Source: Epiperipatus broadwayi (lineage: Eukaryota > Onychophora > Udeonychophora > Euonychophora > Peripatidae). From it: DNA of 64,000 nucleotides. Positions 1 through 10,695 of the stretch are shown here, one piece after another (within the stretch, counting starts at the first letter, position 1; every line of letters begins with the position of its first letter). The notes beneath the pieces are model-generated. The model did no database searches, was not told where the DNA came from, and saw only the letters and a program-made list of their open reading frames with translations. The DNA lies in the NCBI GenBank assembly GCA_028023455.1, contig JAQFVV010012508.1:1855877-1919876 (forward strand), read 5' to 3'. Both the position numbers and the translations under genes were made by a program.

Positions 1-413
1 TTAAATATAAATTTATTAACCATTTTATTATTCATATTTATTTAATATAAAGCATAATCTTGCTTATAACATTTTTCATAAATATTTGAATTTTACGACA
101 GATAAAAATTAAAATGTCTTAAGAAAGATGTAGATGATTTATATATCTATTATAAAGATGGTTTTGTGGATTTACCAAAAATAATTTTATAATTACAATT
201 ACGTTTCTTTTACTTCGTTCTCTTATGGATTGAAGATAACTCTATACATTGGTCAAAGTATTTTACATAAGAATAAGGAAAAGAATATTGTTATTTTATA
301 AAAATGCTATATATTTGTAATTTGCACTAAATTTTATAGTACGTTTTATTAGTTATTGTTAAAAGGAAGTTTGATTACATGGTAAAATAAATTTAATTTT
401 ATTTACTTTTTAG
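1..413. other. Intron-like AT-rich sequence
   Basis: No open reading frame or repeat is recognised. It precedes a pyrimidine-rich stretch ending in TAG at 411-413, so it is probably the last intron of the gene whose terminal exon follows. Confidence 0.35.
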
Positions 414-557
414 ATTGCAAGTTGGATAAGCGTTCTTCTGTGGACATGTGTTTTAGGATTTTGTATATTACGTTACTATCGCAACAGGAAGGCAAGGTCA
501 CAAGATAATTTCAGTGATCCTATAATATCAGATACATCACCAGCACCAAATACATAA
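414..557 (+). CDS. Putative terminal exon of an unidentified membrane protein
   Basis: A T-rich tract and TAG acceptor (411-413) are followed by 47 codons and TAA at 555-557. The peptide opens with a hydrophobic stretch (WISVLLWTCVLGFCIL) that fits one membrane-spanning helix. A basic stop-transfer-like segment (RYYRNRKAR) and a short polar tail ending SPAPNT follow. Codon use and base composition are richer than the flanks, and a polyadenylation signal lies just downstream. I do not recognise the family. The layout suggests the C-terminus of a single-pass or multi-pass membrane protein with a cytosolic tail. It could be a chance ORF, but the acceptor, coding look and poly(A) signal together favour a real exon. 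Upstream exons must lie before position 1. Confidence 0.45.
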   Translation: MASWISVLLWTCVLGFCILRYYRNRKARSQDNFSDPIISDTSPAPNT

Positions 558-568
558 ATAAGTTTTCA

Positions 569-574
569 AATAAA
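569..574 (+). promoter_or_regulatory. Polyadenylation signal AATAAA
   Basis: AATAAA lies 11 nt after the TAA of the 414-557 exon, on the same strand. Such hexamers are common in AT-rich DNA, so it only supports the exon. Confidence 0.35.
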
Positions 575-1380
575 ATTTTAATGGATAATTCCATGTGGAA
601 CAAACAAAAAAACTTTTGATACAGATCGTTTGTAATTTGTCGACGGAAATAGTTTGGGTATGCTGAAGTGTGCAAATTTATGATGACACTTTTCAATTAA
701 ATGTAACAAATTGTAACGCTCATTAAATCTGTAAAATATTTTGGTTATTTCAAAATATTCCATTTTAAAATAATTTTTATAAACTTGAATTAAAATTCAA
801 TAATTAATTAATATTCAGACCCGCTCATTAACTGTAAACATTTTCTCCGAGCACTCATTTCTTTTCCCATCTGCAATTATTTCCAGCATGTCCTTTGTAA
901 TTCTTTTATTTGTATGCCCAATGCACTTCATCTTAATTTGTTGAATAACCTTTTTTCATTTACTCTTTTCAATAAATCTATTTTTAACCTCATCCTTATT
1001 TTTCTCATTTCCTACTGTTCAAGTTTTTGTTTCATAGAAAGTAATCCCGACTAAAATATTTCGTAAATTTAATTTTACTTCAAAAAGCGATAAAAAATAA
1101 ATTACGAGGATTCATGCAATTCTCACAATTTCTTAATCATTAATTCCACTATCAGTTTATCAACTTGTCAAACTATTTTGAAGATTAACTTGCTCAATAG
1201 CAATTTCATTCTTAAACTTTTATCTTCACCTGATTTTCTTGTTTTTAATTTAAATTTGTATTTAATCAAATTCATATAATATTACTATATCATTAACAAA
1301 TCTGATATAACAAATTTGTTTTATAGCTAATATTAAATTCATCCTCATTAGCAAAGTACTCATTAAGCAACTCTTATCAA

Positions 1381-1650
1381 TATAAGGGATTTGAACTCAG
1401 ACTTTCAAGCATCCTTCAACTATCCATACTATCTCATACCAGTGATACACATGATCACATCCATGTAGAAAAGATAAACACCAATATACGTATTTTGTGC
1501 TGAACCAGCACTCATCAGTTGGTCCGGCATGAAATATGTATATTGGTGATTATTTATCTTTTCTACATGTGTGTGGACATGTGTATCAGTGGTATGAAAT
1601 AATGTGGATAGTTGAAGGATGCTTGAAAGTTTGAGTTCAGATTCCCTATA
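1381..1650. repeat. Family B foldback repeat
   Basis: The left arm (tataagggatttgaactcag) and right arm (ctgagttcaa-type end, tccctata) are inverted copies that run in to a centre near 1515-1530. Other copies lie at 15690-16325, 21830-21910, 28260-28730 and 48340-49215. The left arm carries a hammerhead on the minus strand. The right arm keeps only the GAAA/stem III part because the palindrome centre cuts through the motif. Confidence 0.75.
1480..1523 (-). ncRNA. Hammerhead ribozyme motif, family B (G12 mutated)
   Basis: On the minus strand: stem I ACCAA, core CTGATGA, stem II GTGCT-GGTTC-AGCAC (5 bp), then AAAA in place of GAAA. Stem III is ATACGTAT, followed by A (position 17) and TTGGT, which completes stem I. 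Only the G12 change departs from the family B core, and it should strongly reduce cleavage. Confidence 0.6.
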
Positions 1651-2079
1651 TTTACAATTAGGCTCCAAGTATATGAAGAGTGTCTGTATTTTAAATATTT
1701 TCAACTCTTATAAATAAATATTTATAAAAGGAGAGACAAACAAAGATGTTTTGTCTAAGTCAATTTAAGGAAGACACAAAATTATAAAAAATCAATGTAA
1801 TTTCTTAGTTTAGTAGCAGAAATTGTTTATATGTGACTACCCTTCACTTTGGATTTATAACGCTGGTCTGCAAAATGGAATAATACTGCATTCAAAATAC
1901 CAGCTTGTTTTTCATCTTTCAATATATATTTATCAATGCTCAAATATCACAGTGTAATCATTAATAATATGATGTGCCACATTTTATATCTCAATTATTC
2001 AAAATTTTATCAAATCAATTAAATTTACAATATTAAACATAAGTCATTTATTTTATATAGCACGATGTTTTTTATAAAC

Positions 2080-2275
2080 TATAATATTTAAACAGCATTA
2101 AACTATTGCACATGTGCATTGGATTTTAAATATAAAATGAATGAATACTAACACTTCAATCACATTCTATCTTTTCCAAAGACTTTATCATGTGGTTGAA
2201 GTGTTAGTATTCATTCATTTTATATTTAAAATCCAAAGCGCATGTGCAACAGTTTAATGCTGTTTAAATATTATA
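2080..2275. repeat. Near-perfect palindrome, about 85-nt arms
   Basis: The left arm starts tataatatttaaacagc and the right arm ends gctgtttaaatattata. Matching continues inward to a loop near 2168-2189. No coding capacity and no hammerhead core are seen. It is probably a MITE or foldback element. No second copy was noticed in the window. Confidence 0.8.
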
Positions 2276-3291
2276 ATATTAAACATAATAAATAACATTC
2301 TATTAATTCTAAAACTTTTTTTAAATAAGTTTTCCAAGAAAAGCAGTAATAATTTATTGAGCTAAGCAAAAAAAATCACTATCGTAAAACATTCAAGCCT
2401 ATTTCGAGTTAGATTAGTTAAAATTTCGATTTTTGGAATGTTGTATTAATTCATTAAATAACTTCTAAATAAATAGGCCAATTTTTCCTGCTTATAATGC
2501 ATTTTCATCCCTATGTTTGTAAATAATAGACTCGTAACAGCAGTTAGATTTGTTGTTCATAATCCTTTTTGTATATTAAGTGTTCATCCTTAAATGTATC
2601 ACAGGAGTTGGTACATATTAAAATATGACCAAAAGATTTCTCTATTTCAATTATTATACTACAAAGTATAATCTCTTCAATTAAACATTTCTATACTCAA
2701 ATACCTAATATCATTGTTTTTTGGTAACTGCACAATTATTCTCACTATTAGATTACGTTTTAATTGTTATTAAACATATTTAATCATAATAATGCTCATA
2801 TTGTGAAATCCGTAATCTATTTTAATTACCTCATAGAAACAGAATTTTAAAGGAACAGGTGAATATTTTTACAGCAGATGGTAATCACTTATACCAAACT
2901 ACCTTTCATTTTAAACGTATAAATTAGTCCGTAAGATGGATCATAATTGGTAACATCATGATCAAACCTTTTTTAATTCTAATATTTTCTGCAAAGTCTC
3001 TGAATATATATTTGTAAAAAGTATTGAAACTAAACATTCAATTTTTAATATCAAAACAAATCATTTTCAATAAGTTTTACACTTCCTATAATTATTTTTC
3101 CTGAAAGACAACTAATAGTCATTTCTCCTGTCAATATATACCTGTTCATTTTTTTTACAAAATAATACAATTCATTCTATCAAAAGCCATTTCAAATTCA
3201 ATAAAACAAATATTTTCAACAATTTTCCTTTTTCATATTTCTTTCAATAATTGTCCTCATTCTTTCAAATGCATTTCTTGTTTTTTTTCCG

Positions 3292-3635
3292 AAATTCATA
3301 TAAAAAGTGATTTAATCCACTGAAATATACTTATTCAAGATATCAACATTATATAAAATATTAATTTCTGAAAATATATTATTATTTTTGTGAATCATGA
3401 AAATTAATACTTCGAGATCCTACTTTAAATTTTAGTAATTCTTCGTAATCTCATCAAATTCCAAAATTCATATAAAAAGTGATTTAATCTACTGAAATAT
3501 ACTTATTCAAGATATCAACATTATATAAAATATTAATTTCTGAAAATATATTATTATTTTTGTGAATCATGAAAATTAATACTTCGAAATCCTACTTTAA
3601 ATTTTAGTAATTCTTCGTAATCTCATCAAATTCCA
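3292..3635. repeat. 172-bp tandem duplication (two units)
   Basis: Units 3292-3463 and 3464-3635 differ by only a few substitutions (for example atccactg versus atctactg). The unit falls within the LINE reverse transcriptase remnant, so the duplication postdates inactivation or caused part of it. The near identity suggests a recent event or an assembly duplication. Confidence 0.9.
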
Positions 3636-3839
3636 AGATTTTATAAATACCATTTCATCTATCGCTTTAGTGGACTTTTCTTTATTGCACATCTCATTTT
3701 ATTCTTATCTATAAAGCTTGTCTTTGTTTATTATTATAATCAAAGGTTCATTTTCTTTATCATACAATAAATCCTTTCCCCCAAGAACTAATCCATAGCC
3801 ATCTGCAGAAATTTGAGCGAGCGATAAATACTAACTCAC

Positions 3840-4460
3840 TGGTAACGCTACAATATGAGAATTCTCAGATTAGTTCATCTGATAAAACCAAAACCCGGAG
3901 AAAGCTTACAATAAATGTAATCTGAAAAAATGTTTGCTATATATTAAATCTACTTTTTTTGCAATTTTCTTTCTTTCTATATTCATTTTTTAATCATATT
4001 TGTTTAGCTTTATCAGATTCATGCTTTAATTCAGTTTCCCAAACATTCTTTTATTTTTACCTACATAAAAAAAATATTTTTGAAAATGTAAAAAATTTTT
4101 GTACAAATTTTTGATCATTTTATATATGTAAAATACTTATATGTACATAATAATTCCAAATGTGTAATAAACTGTAATTCATTATTTACTTTACAAAATA
4201 TATATAGATACATATAAAGTGATGTATTAAATTATTTTACTTATATAAAATAATGCTAGATGGATTTTTTCATTGTTTGGGGCCAGATTTTTAATGTGTT
4301 TAAATTTTGATGTGAAAAGCATTAATTAATTATGAGATCAGTAATAGCCAATATTCTAATCTAGAATAAGAGGATCATTGAAAGATAACAGGAAAAATAT
4401 AGATATATGTATGAATAAATGATTACGTATATTACCGTTATTAGTGAAAAACTTTTAATC
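3840..4460. other. No feature recognised
   Basis: AT-rich sequence without credible ORFs or repeats shared with the rest of the window. Confidence 0.4.
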
Positions 4461-4463
4461 TCT

Positions 4464-4800
4464 AAACATCACTTGATCACGATCTCTTATACTAGCACAT
4501 AACTGTTATTAAACAGGCAAAACTCTCCATACAGTAGTGCCACCCTGTGTTAACCGGAGTAATCGATGGATGCCAGAAGGCTTGTACATAAAATCCCTAT
4601 CTAGTGCCTACTCAAGATCTAGGTGCAGTGCTCTCAGATCCAAGGCTCCTCAGTGATGAAGGCCACAAGCCAGAAACTAGTCTGGGGATATTGAATGAGT
4701 AGGCACTAGATAGGGATTTTATGCACAAGCCTTCTGGCATCCATTGATTACTCTGGTTAGTACAGGGTGGCTCTACTGTATGGAGAGTTTTGCCTGTTAA
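4464..4800. repeat. Family A foldback repeat, short form
   Basis: Inverted arms begin with caggcaaaactctccat (about 4514) and end with atggagagttttgcctg (about 4796). An outer segment (acatcac..gatcac..tagcacataactgtta) is also conserved among copies. The arms carry the phrase tggatgccagaaggcttg and its complement. The left arm is shorter than the right, so only one hammerhead is present. Confidence 0.85.
4647..4688 (+). ncRNA. Hammerhead motif, family A (core position 3 mutated)
   Basis: Same layout as the copy at 5447-5488, but the core reads GTGATGA rather than CTGATGA. GAAA, stem III ACTAGT, the GTC site and stem I TCCTCA/TGGGGA are kept. Confidence 0.55.
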
Positions 4801-5044
4801 AAAACTTGGAATATTAAAATTATATATATCATTTGCTTTTTAATAATGATTCCAACACAATTGAAATAAAACAGTTAAATAAAAATACAAAACATCACAT
4901 GATCACCATCTCATGCTAGCACATAACTGTTAGTATACAGGCAAAAACTCCATATAGTAGTGCCACCTTGTGCTAACCAGAGTAATCAATGGATGCCAGA
5001 AGGCTTGTGCATAAAATCCCTATCTAGTGCCTACTCATCCAATA

Positions 5045-5086
5045 TCCCCAGACTAGTTTCTGGCTTGTGGCTTTCATCAGTGAGGA
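5045..5086 (-). ncRNA. Hammerhead ribozyme motif, family A (left arm)
   Basis: Minus strand: stem I TCCTCA, core CTGATGA, a weakened stem II (AGC against GCC), GAAA, stem III ACTAGT, cleavage base C, and TGGGGA pairing with TCCTCA (one G-U pair). All catalytic-core positions are kept. Confidence 0.65.
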
Positions 5087-5446
5087 GCCTTGGATCTGAG
5101 AGCACTGCACCTAGATCTTAGGAATTAATGCAACCCTCCAGCAGCAACCTTTTATCTCTACTTCACTACAAAACTATGAGAATGAAATTGGAAAACACAA
5201 TAATATTTTCAATCCTGCCTAATAGGATAATGGTGCTTATGGTTGTTAAAGAGCCAAAGTCACCAAGTATGGGTGAATTAAGTTCAGACCCATATGACTA
5301 CATAAGCTATTGAGCTTAGATTGAAAATATTATTGTGTTTTCAATTTCATTCTCATAGTTTTGTAATGAAGTAGAGATAAAAGGTGGCTGCTGGAGGGTT
5401 GCCATTAGATCATAAGATCTAGGTGCAGTGCTCTTAGATCCAAGGC

Positions 5447-5488
5447 TCCTCACTGATGAAGGCCACAAGCCAGAAACTAGTCTGGGGA
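5447..5488 (+). ncRNA. Hammerhead ribozyme motif, family A (best copy)
   Basis: In order: stem I strand TCCTCA; core CTGATGA; stem II GGC-(CACAA)-GCC, flanked by an A on each side; GAAA; self-complementary stem III ACTAGT; C at the cleavage site (GTC); and TGGGGA, which pairs with TCCTCA over 6 bp including one G-U. This is a type I hammerhead with a minimal stem III, the kind expected to work best as a dimer or co-transcriptionally. The A-A opposition where a G-C pair normally closes stem II is the main weakness. Confidence 0.75.
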
Positions 5489-5619
5489 TATTGGATGAGT
5501 AGGCACTAGATAGGGATTTTATGCACAAGCCTTCTGGCATCCATTGATTACTCTGGTTAGCACGAGGTGGCACTACTATATAGAGAGTTTTTGCCTGTTT
5601 ATATAAAAATAAATATTTA

Positions 5620-5995
5620 TTATTGAACCGGTTTTCACCCTATGTTAAGAACTTGGTCAAAATACACTTTTCTAATACAATTACATGATCCTTCAATAAT
5701 AAAGAAAATATTTATTTTTATATAGTTGTTTTCTTTCATTTGGGTTGGAATCATTATTTATTATTTAAAAATAACATTACGGATAAGTTTATGTTTGACG
5801 ATTGTGAAGTTTCACGTGATTGACTTAGAAAAGTATTTTGAAAAGGCCCTAATATAGGGCGAAAATCCGTTCATAATAAAGAAAATATTTATTTTTATAT
5901 AGTTGTTTTATTTTAATTGTGTTGGAATCATTATTAATTGTTTGAAAACATTATGAACAAATTTATGTTTGACCATTGTTAAGGATCATTTGCTT
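5620..5995 (+). repeat. Two diverged direct repeats, about 177 bp apart, with hammerhead-like hairpin
   Basis: The phrase ataataaagaaaatattta recurs at about 5696 and 5873 and is followed both times by tttttatatagttgtt and ttggaatcatta. Between the copies, 5838-5867 reads TTGAAAA, a perfect hairpin GCCCT-AATAT-AGGGC, then GAAAA. That resembles a decayed hammerhead core with stem II. This could be a tandem retrozyme-like or Penelope terminal-repeat remnant. Confidence 0.5.
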
Positions 5996-6602
5996 TGAAT
6001 ATTAACACAAAAACAATTCAACTTTCACCATCTATTTTTAAAACAAAAGTTTAAGAAAATATATAAAGGACCCTTTCAAATATTTGTTCAATATTTTTTT
6101 ATTATTGCAATGAATGTATAGCCTTGATCAATTATTTATATTTTTTATAATAAAAGGTATAATTGAAATTAATTATAAAATTGTAGAATATATATATTTA
6201 AAAAAAAAAAAATCCGTTTTTTAAATATATTTATTATAAAGACCAAAGACATATGATATGATTAGGTAATGAATCAGAATCAATAAAAAAATCCATTTTT
6301 CACTGCAACAGCTGAAGTAAATTGGTTCGAGTGAAAATAAATTTGGCATGATCTACATCGAAGAATAAAATACTTTTGAGTTATTATAATGTAGTGAGAG
6401 CAAAAGATAGGGGAAAGGAGAAGACAAAAGATAGGGAGGAGAAAAAAGAACTAAAATAAAGTATTACACTTTATAATCATAAAAGATGGTTGCTCAGAAG
6501 AGAATTTTAATGGAAGAAAAATAATGAAAATGAAATGATGAATTCAGAAAATACTGATGTAAAAAATAATAGAAAGTGCTTTTATCCACATAAATGCACT
6601 AG
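5996..6602. other. No feature recognised
   Basis: AT-rich sequence with purine-rich stretches near 6390-6540. No ORF or shared repeat was seen. Confidence 0.4.
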
Positions 6603-6711
6603 CGTTGTTAGCCGAGAGGTCATCATAACCACCTTGCAAGCAAGTAGTTGGTTGCAGACAGTTGTGGGTTCGCGTCCCGACCAATGCTATGACATATGAG
6701 AAAAAAAAAAA
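6603..6711 (+). mobile_element. Short tRNA-derived SINE
   Basis: A tRNA-like head has an A-box region (gttagccgagaggtca) and a B box (gggttcgcgtccc). It is followed almost at once by gctatgacatatgag and an A tract. Three other copies share this layout (8570, 24047, 24683). The head does not fold as a complete modern tRNA gene, and the tail is only about 15 nt before poly(A), so the whole unit is about 100 bp. Confidence 0.75.
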
Positions 6712-8569
6712 TTTTCTTTAGCTTTCATAGTATTTTTGGAACCATGAACATCAAAAATGAAAGCAAGGGACATTTATATTTAGAAATATTTTTACTTATA
6801 CTTTTCACAAATAGAAATTAAGATATATTTTTTTATATACATTAATTAAATAAATGAAGAATATAATGTTAAATTGTAATTCTTGCTTGACAAAAAGACC
6901 GTAAAAATTGATAGATAGTACAATTCACTTTTTCTAAATATAAGCAGCCCATGCTTCCAATAATATCATAAAAGCTTAAAAAATTTTATTATTTTTTTAA
7001 AAGCACTTCTTAAAAATTTTTATTTTCTACTTTTTAGTTTTATATATGTTAACTAAAAAAAAATGTTGAACAAAACTGCACGTATTTAAGATGAATCCCA
7101 TATAAAATTTAAAAAAAAAAGTTTTTTGTTAAAATTGTTTGCAAACTCCTAAAAAACATTGTTATTGATAATACGTAAGTGGATGAATTACAAGATTTGA
7201 TACAGACAACAGATTAATTTAAATACAAGTTTATAAAAACCAGAGTGCATTAAATAAAAGCATATAAAAATAGTATTGATGTTTAACTCATTATCTGCCA
7301 GTTGTGATTTTTAAATATTTAAAATTTCTTTGTCTTTATTTTAAATTTACGAGAAAATGTTCTGGACTATATATTGAGTTTCATAATTCTTTTTGTTATC
7401 TTTCAGATGGTATATGTCATTAGACTTTATGAAGAAAAAGACCACATTGAATTTTTAAATGAAAAAAAAAAAAGATTCTGATATAGATTTGTGCATCAAT
7501 GTTTCTATTATAATTTTTAAGCCGTTGGACTTTAAAATATTCTATCATCTACTCATTTCAATTAATATTCAAATTTATTTTTGGAAGATGAACTAATTCC
7601 TTTAACAGCAAAAAAAAAAAAAAAGAAACCACAATCATTGTCCTGACAACTTCTGAAAATGTTATAGAATGTAATGGAAGAGTAAATGAGTATAGGCTGT
7701 TTTACGTTCCCAGACCTGAAGTTTCTCATTCCATGTGAGCATTAGATTCTATATTTTATTTTTCATCTTAAAATTATTAGCAAAAGTAATAAATATGCCA
7801 ATATATGTGTACCAAGTGAAGTTATACATAGGTAAATATACAATTTCTTATCCTATCCAGTATTTAGACATTTGAGCAGTGTTTTCAGTAGTTTTACAGA
7901 TTTAAAAAGAAAATATTAAGTTGTCTGCCTAAAAAAAGAATTATGAAAGTTTTTTGACCATGACAATCACAAGCACAAATGTGCAGAGAAACTGCTTTAT
8001 TTCGAATCAACTAAAATTGAGATAGGCAGTGCACTTCTTCAAACTCCCCATGACTTAGTTTCTTCAGGAATGTTGACTGAACCAACAATTTTCTGTGTAC
8101 AAGCTTCGACTTTGCAGCCAGAAGGTTAGTCATAATAGTTTGTTGGGGAAATTATAACCACATTTTTATTTATATGTTTCTTTTGCTGCATGGTTACGGT
8201 AACTTTTTATTTCTAAACAATCATTTTGTAGTCATTGTTTGAATTTATATTTTAAGTAGATTCTATCTAACAAAAATAAATTTTTTTTTCCAATATGAAA
8301 GGTAATACAGATAATAAAAAGAGCATTATTATTAATAATATTCTACTTTGTACTATATCTATATCGTTTCTTTTCTAGCTAAACCATTTAAAACCTGAAG
8401 AGTATTTAAAACTAATATTAATCTCTATTGCTTTCTCTTCATTTATTATGCGCAGATCCCTGCAAGGTAAAATTTGAGGGTTTTCTTTGTGAAAAATATT
8501 AATGACTTTATTAATGTTTTGTTCCAATGAATTATCACATGTCATGAACCTGTTAATAAAAAAATCAAG
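6712..8569. other. No feature recognised
   Basis: AT-rich intergenic DNA with many A tracts. Short ORFs look random. Nothing in it is repeated elsewhere in the window as far as I can see. Confidence 0.4.
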
Positions 8570-8670
8570 CATTGGTGGTCGAGTGGTCAGCACAGCTGCC
8601 TTACAAGCAGTTGTCCGGATTTGCGGGTTCGCTTCCTGGCCGATGCTTTGACACATGAAAAAAAAAAAAA
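8570..8670 (+). mobile_element. Short tRNA-derived SINE
   Basis: The head ggtggtcgagtggtcagcac (A box) and gcgggttcgcttcct (B box) are followed by gatgctttgacacatg and a run of A. Here the head is closer to a Gly-like or Ala-like tRNA. Same tail type as the copy at 6603. Confidence 0.72.
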
Positions 8671-9329
8671 ATTATTTATTAAAATTGGGAAATTCTAAAA
8701 AAAAAATAAATAATAATAATAATTTTTAAAAATATTAAAAATCTTATTTGAAATGTGTAATAGCTATATTTTTTTAGCATTATTATATATTCTGAAATCA
8801 TAAATTATATGATTTTTGCATAATGCTAATTGAAGATATCTTAAACAATTCTCCAAAAATTCAATATGGCTGCTAATAAAAGGAAACAGTTGAAGAATTC
8901 AAGGGCAATTAAAAATATTGCAAAAACAAATATAACAATTAAATATTACTTGTTAATTTTAACTTCTAATTTAAGTTGGATATTAACTGAAGCCATATTT
9001 GAATGATAGAATACTTTTCAAAAATAGAGAAATAGTTGTATATCACTGAAAACTATACTTAAATAAAAAAGCATATTGTTAAAATCATTTATTAGTAAAA
9101 AAGGATTTAATTTCAGAAAAAATATTAAAACGTTTCGGAATAGAATGAATTTTTACTTTTAATGAATGAGCAGTAATTTATAGTTTTTAAAACAATTGAA
9201 AATGTAAAACCTCAAAAAAAAAAAAGGTACTCCAACAGCTTTCACCAGTTTATTTATATTTTTTGGATTTATATTTTTTATTTTTTTGAAACATTTAATT
9301 TTTAAAAAAATAAATTTTGCTTTTATTTC
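8671..9329. other. No feature recognised
   Basis: Very AT-rich with A-rich and T-rich tracts. No coding signal. Confidence 0.4.
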
Positions 9330-9835
9330 ATATATATACAAACAATAACATTTCTTGGGTGCAAATCACAAGTTCTTGCAAAGTGTGCGACTTTCATGTG
9401 AGCTTTACCAAATCATGCTTTCGCCTCATTTCTTACATTCTGCCAGATACCAAGGGGAGTAGGAATGTTTGTGAAATAGTTAGAATTTGTACTACCTCAT
9501 ACTTCCACTAGGTTTAGCACTATTTCAGACCCCATATTGCTATAATGTTCGTCATTATAACTACAGACACCCTCACATGATATGCTGTTAAATGTTCAAT
9601 ACTAGCGTGTATAGAAAGTGTCTTAACATGTCGCACATAATGTTCATACGCTATTGATGTGGGAGAAGTATTGACTGCTTACAACATCTAAGTGTTTGAA
9701 CAGTTTTCAGGCCGTAAGATGTATGAGCGGCCTTGTTAAATGGCATATTTCTGTGCTTTTGCATGGAAACAGCGCCATCAGGTGTTGTGGATTGTCCAAT
9801 GTTGTAGTATCGGCAAGAATAAATAAGACAAAAAA
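9330..9835 (+). other. Compositionally distinct block ending in AATAAA and an A tract
   Basis: This stretch is less AT-rich than its surroundings and shows no long ORF. It ends with gaataaataagac followed by aaaaaaaa, as a retroposed transcript or 3' UTR would. No family is recognised. Confidence 0.3.
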
Positions 9836-10695
9836 AATGAGATTAATATTTATTTCATAAATATTTATTTGATAGACTAAATTAAACTTCTTTTAGAAAA
9901 AAATGTTGACAAAAGAAGATATAGATTGGAAGACAAAATCTATTCCAAAATTTATATAAACAGAAGATTGGATATAACATTCTGAAAGAAAAAAGTCAAA
10001 TATCTCCAGTTTTATTTGCTATTTATTTACAATGTTAAGAAATTGTAAACATTTGTGGAATATTTCAACATATAATATAGAGTATTGCAAAACCAATTTA
10101 ATAAATCATAATAAAACTAATAAAATTTGGAATGATAATGGATTGTAAAACTTTGAGAATATATGGATAAATAAAAAATTAAATTTGTTAGAAAAAGACT
10201 TGTTATATTGATTATAGTATAGTGTGTATGGCTGCAGAAAGGAGTTTGCTATTAATGAAGAAACCCCTTGATTCCTATTGGAGGTCTTAAAGGAATTGAG
10301 CAGGTCAAATTCCTAATGTCCACTCCATATATTCTTGTCGTTGCAGCTGTTATTACTATGTGATTATTCATACAGTATATGAACATGAATGAGCTGCTCA
10401 CCAACATGTATTAGCTAGCATGGTGAGTTTATTGGCTTTTTACCTCCGAGTTTAAGATCAAGAAACACCACGGTCTTTCTTCTCAGTTGCCTGATAAGGC
10501 AGAATGAATGTTTGTGTAAATGATATTTTTCCAATAGATATATACAATTATGACGGACAAAAATAAGTCATGGCCCTTATTCCCAGGAGGCTGTAAAGTC
10601 ACCAACCAAGACTGGTTGGTGGCTGAAGGCAGAGGGTGCTAAGAACCCCCCGATTGCAGACCTAGGCTGCCATCTGATGATGACTTTTTATTTAG

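Larger units (their letters stand above)
830..3830 (-). mobile_element. Worn LINE (non-LTR retrotransposon) with reverse transcriptase remnants
   Basis: Reading the minus strand from about 3830 downward, fragments appear in the order expected of a LINE ORF2. Near 3700-3650 there is a piece like the RT lead-in (A-I-K-K ... A-I-D-E). At about 3300-3110 there is a stretch ending in FIEFEMAFDRMNCIIL, the RT palm motif normally F(V/I)D(F/L)EKAFDRV. At 1240-1150 a fragment IEQVNLQNSL resembles the post-RT 'yLGS' region. At 1000-840 KMKCIGHTNKRI resembles the C-terminal GH(I/V) motif. Frameshifts and stops are frequent, so it is long dead. It contains a 172-bp tandem duplication and two palindromic repeats. 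Clade assignment is uncertain. Confidence 0.45.
4886..5602. repeat. Family A foldback repeat, long form
   Basis: Long inverted arms start near 4938 (caggcaaaaactccat) and end near 5597. Each arm holds a hammerhead, one per strand. The inner part carries a conserved non-coding stretch around aaaggtggctgctggagggt and gaaaatattattgtgttttc. A short spacer (about 5210-5310) separates the arms. ORFs on either strand here are by-products of the palindrome. Confidence 0.88.

Noticed and set aside
4500-5600. Protein-coding gene within family A (ORFs at 5128 and 5316)
   Set aside because: Frames follow the inverted arms and are not kept between copies. The conserved property is the ribozyme and palindrome.
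4508-5605. piggyBac-type TTAA target duplications at family A ends
   Set aside because: Sequence outside the apparent TTAA is itself conserved among copies (acatcac..tagcacataactgtta), so those bases are internal and not a target site.
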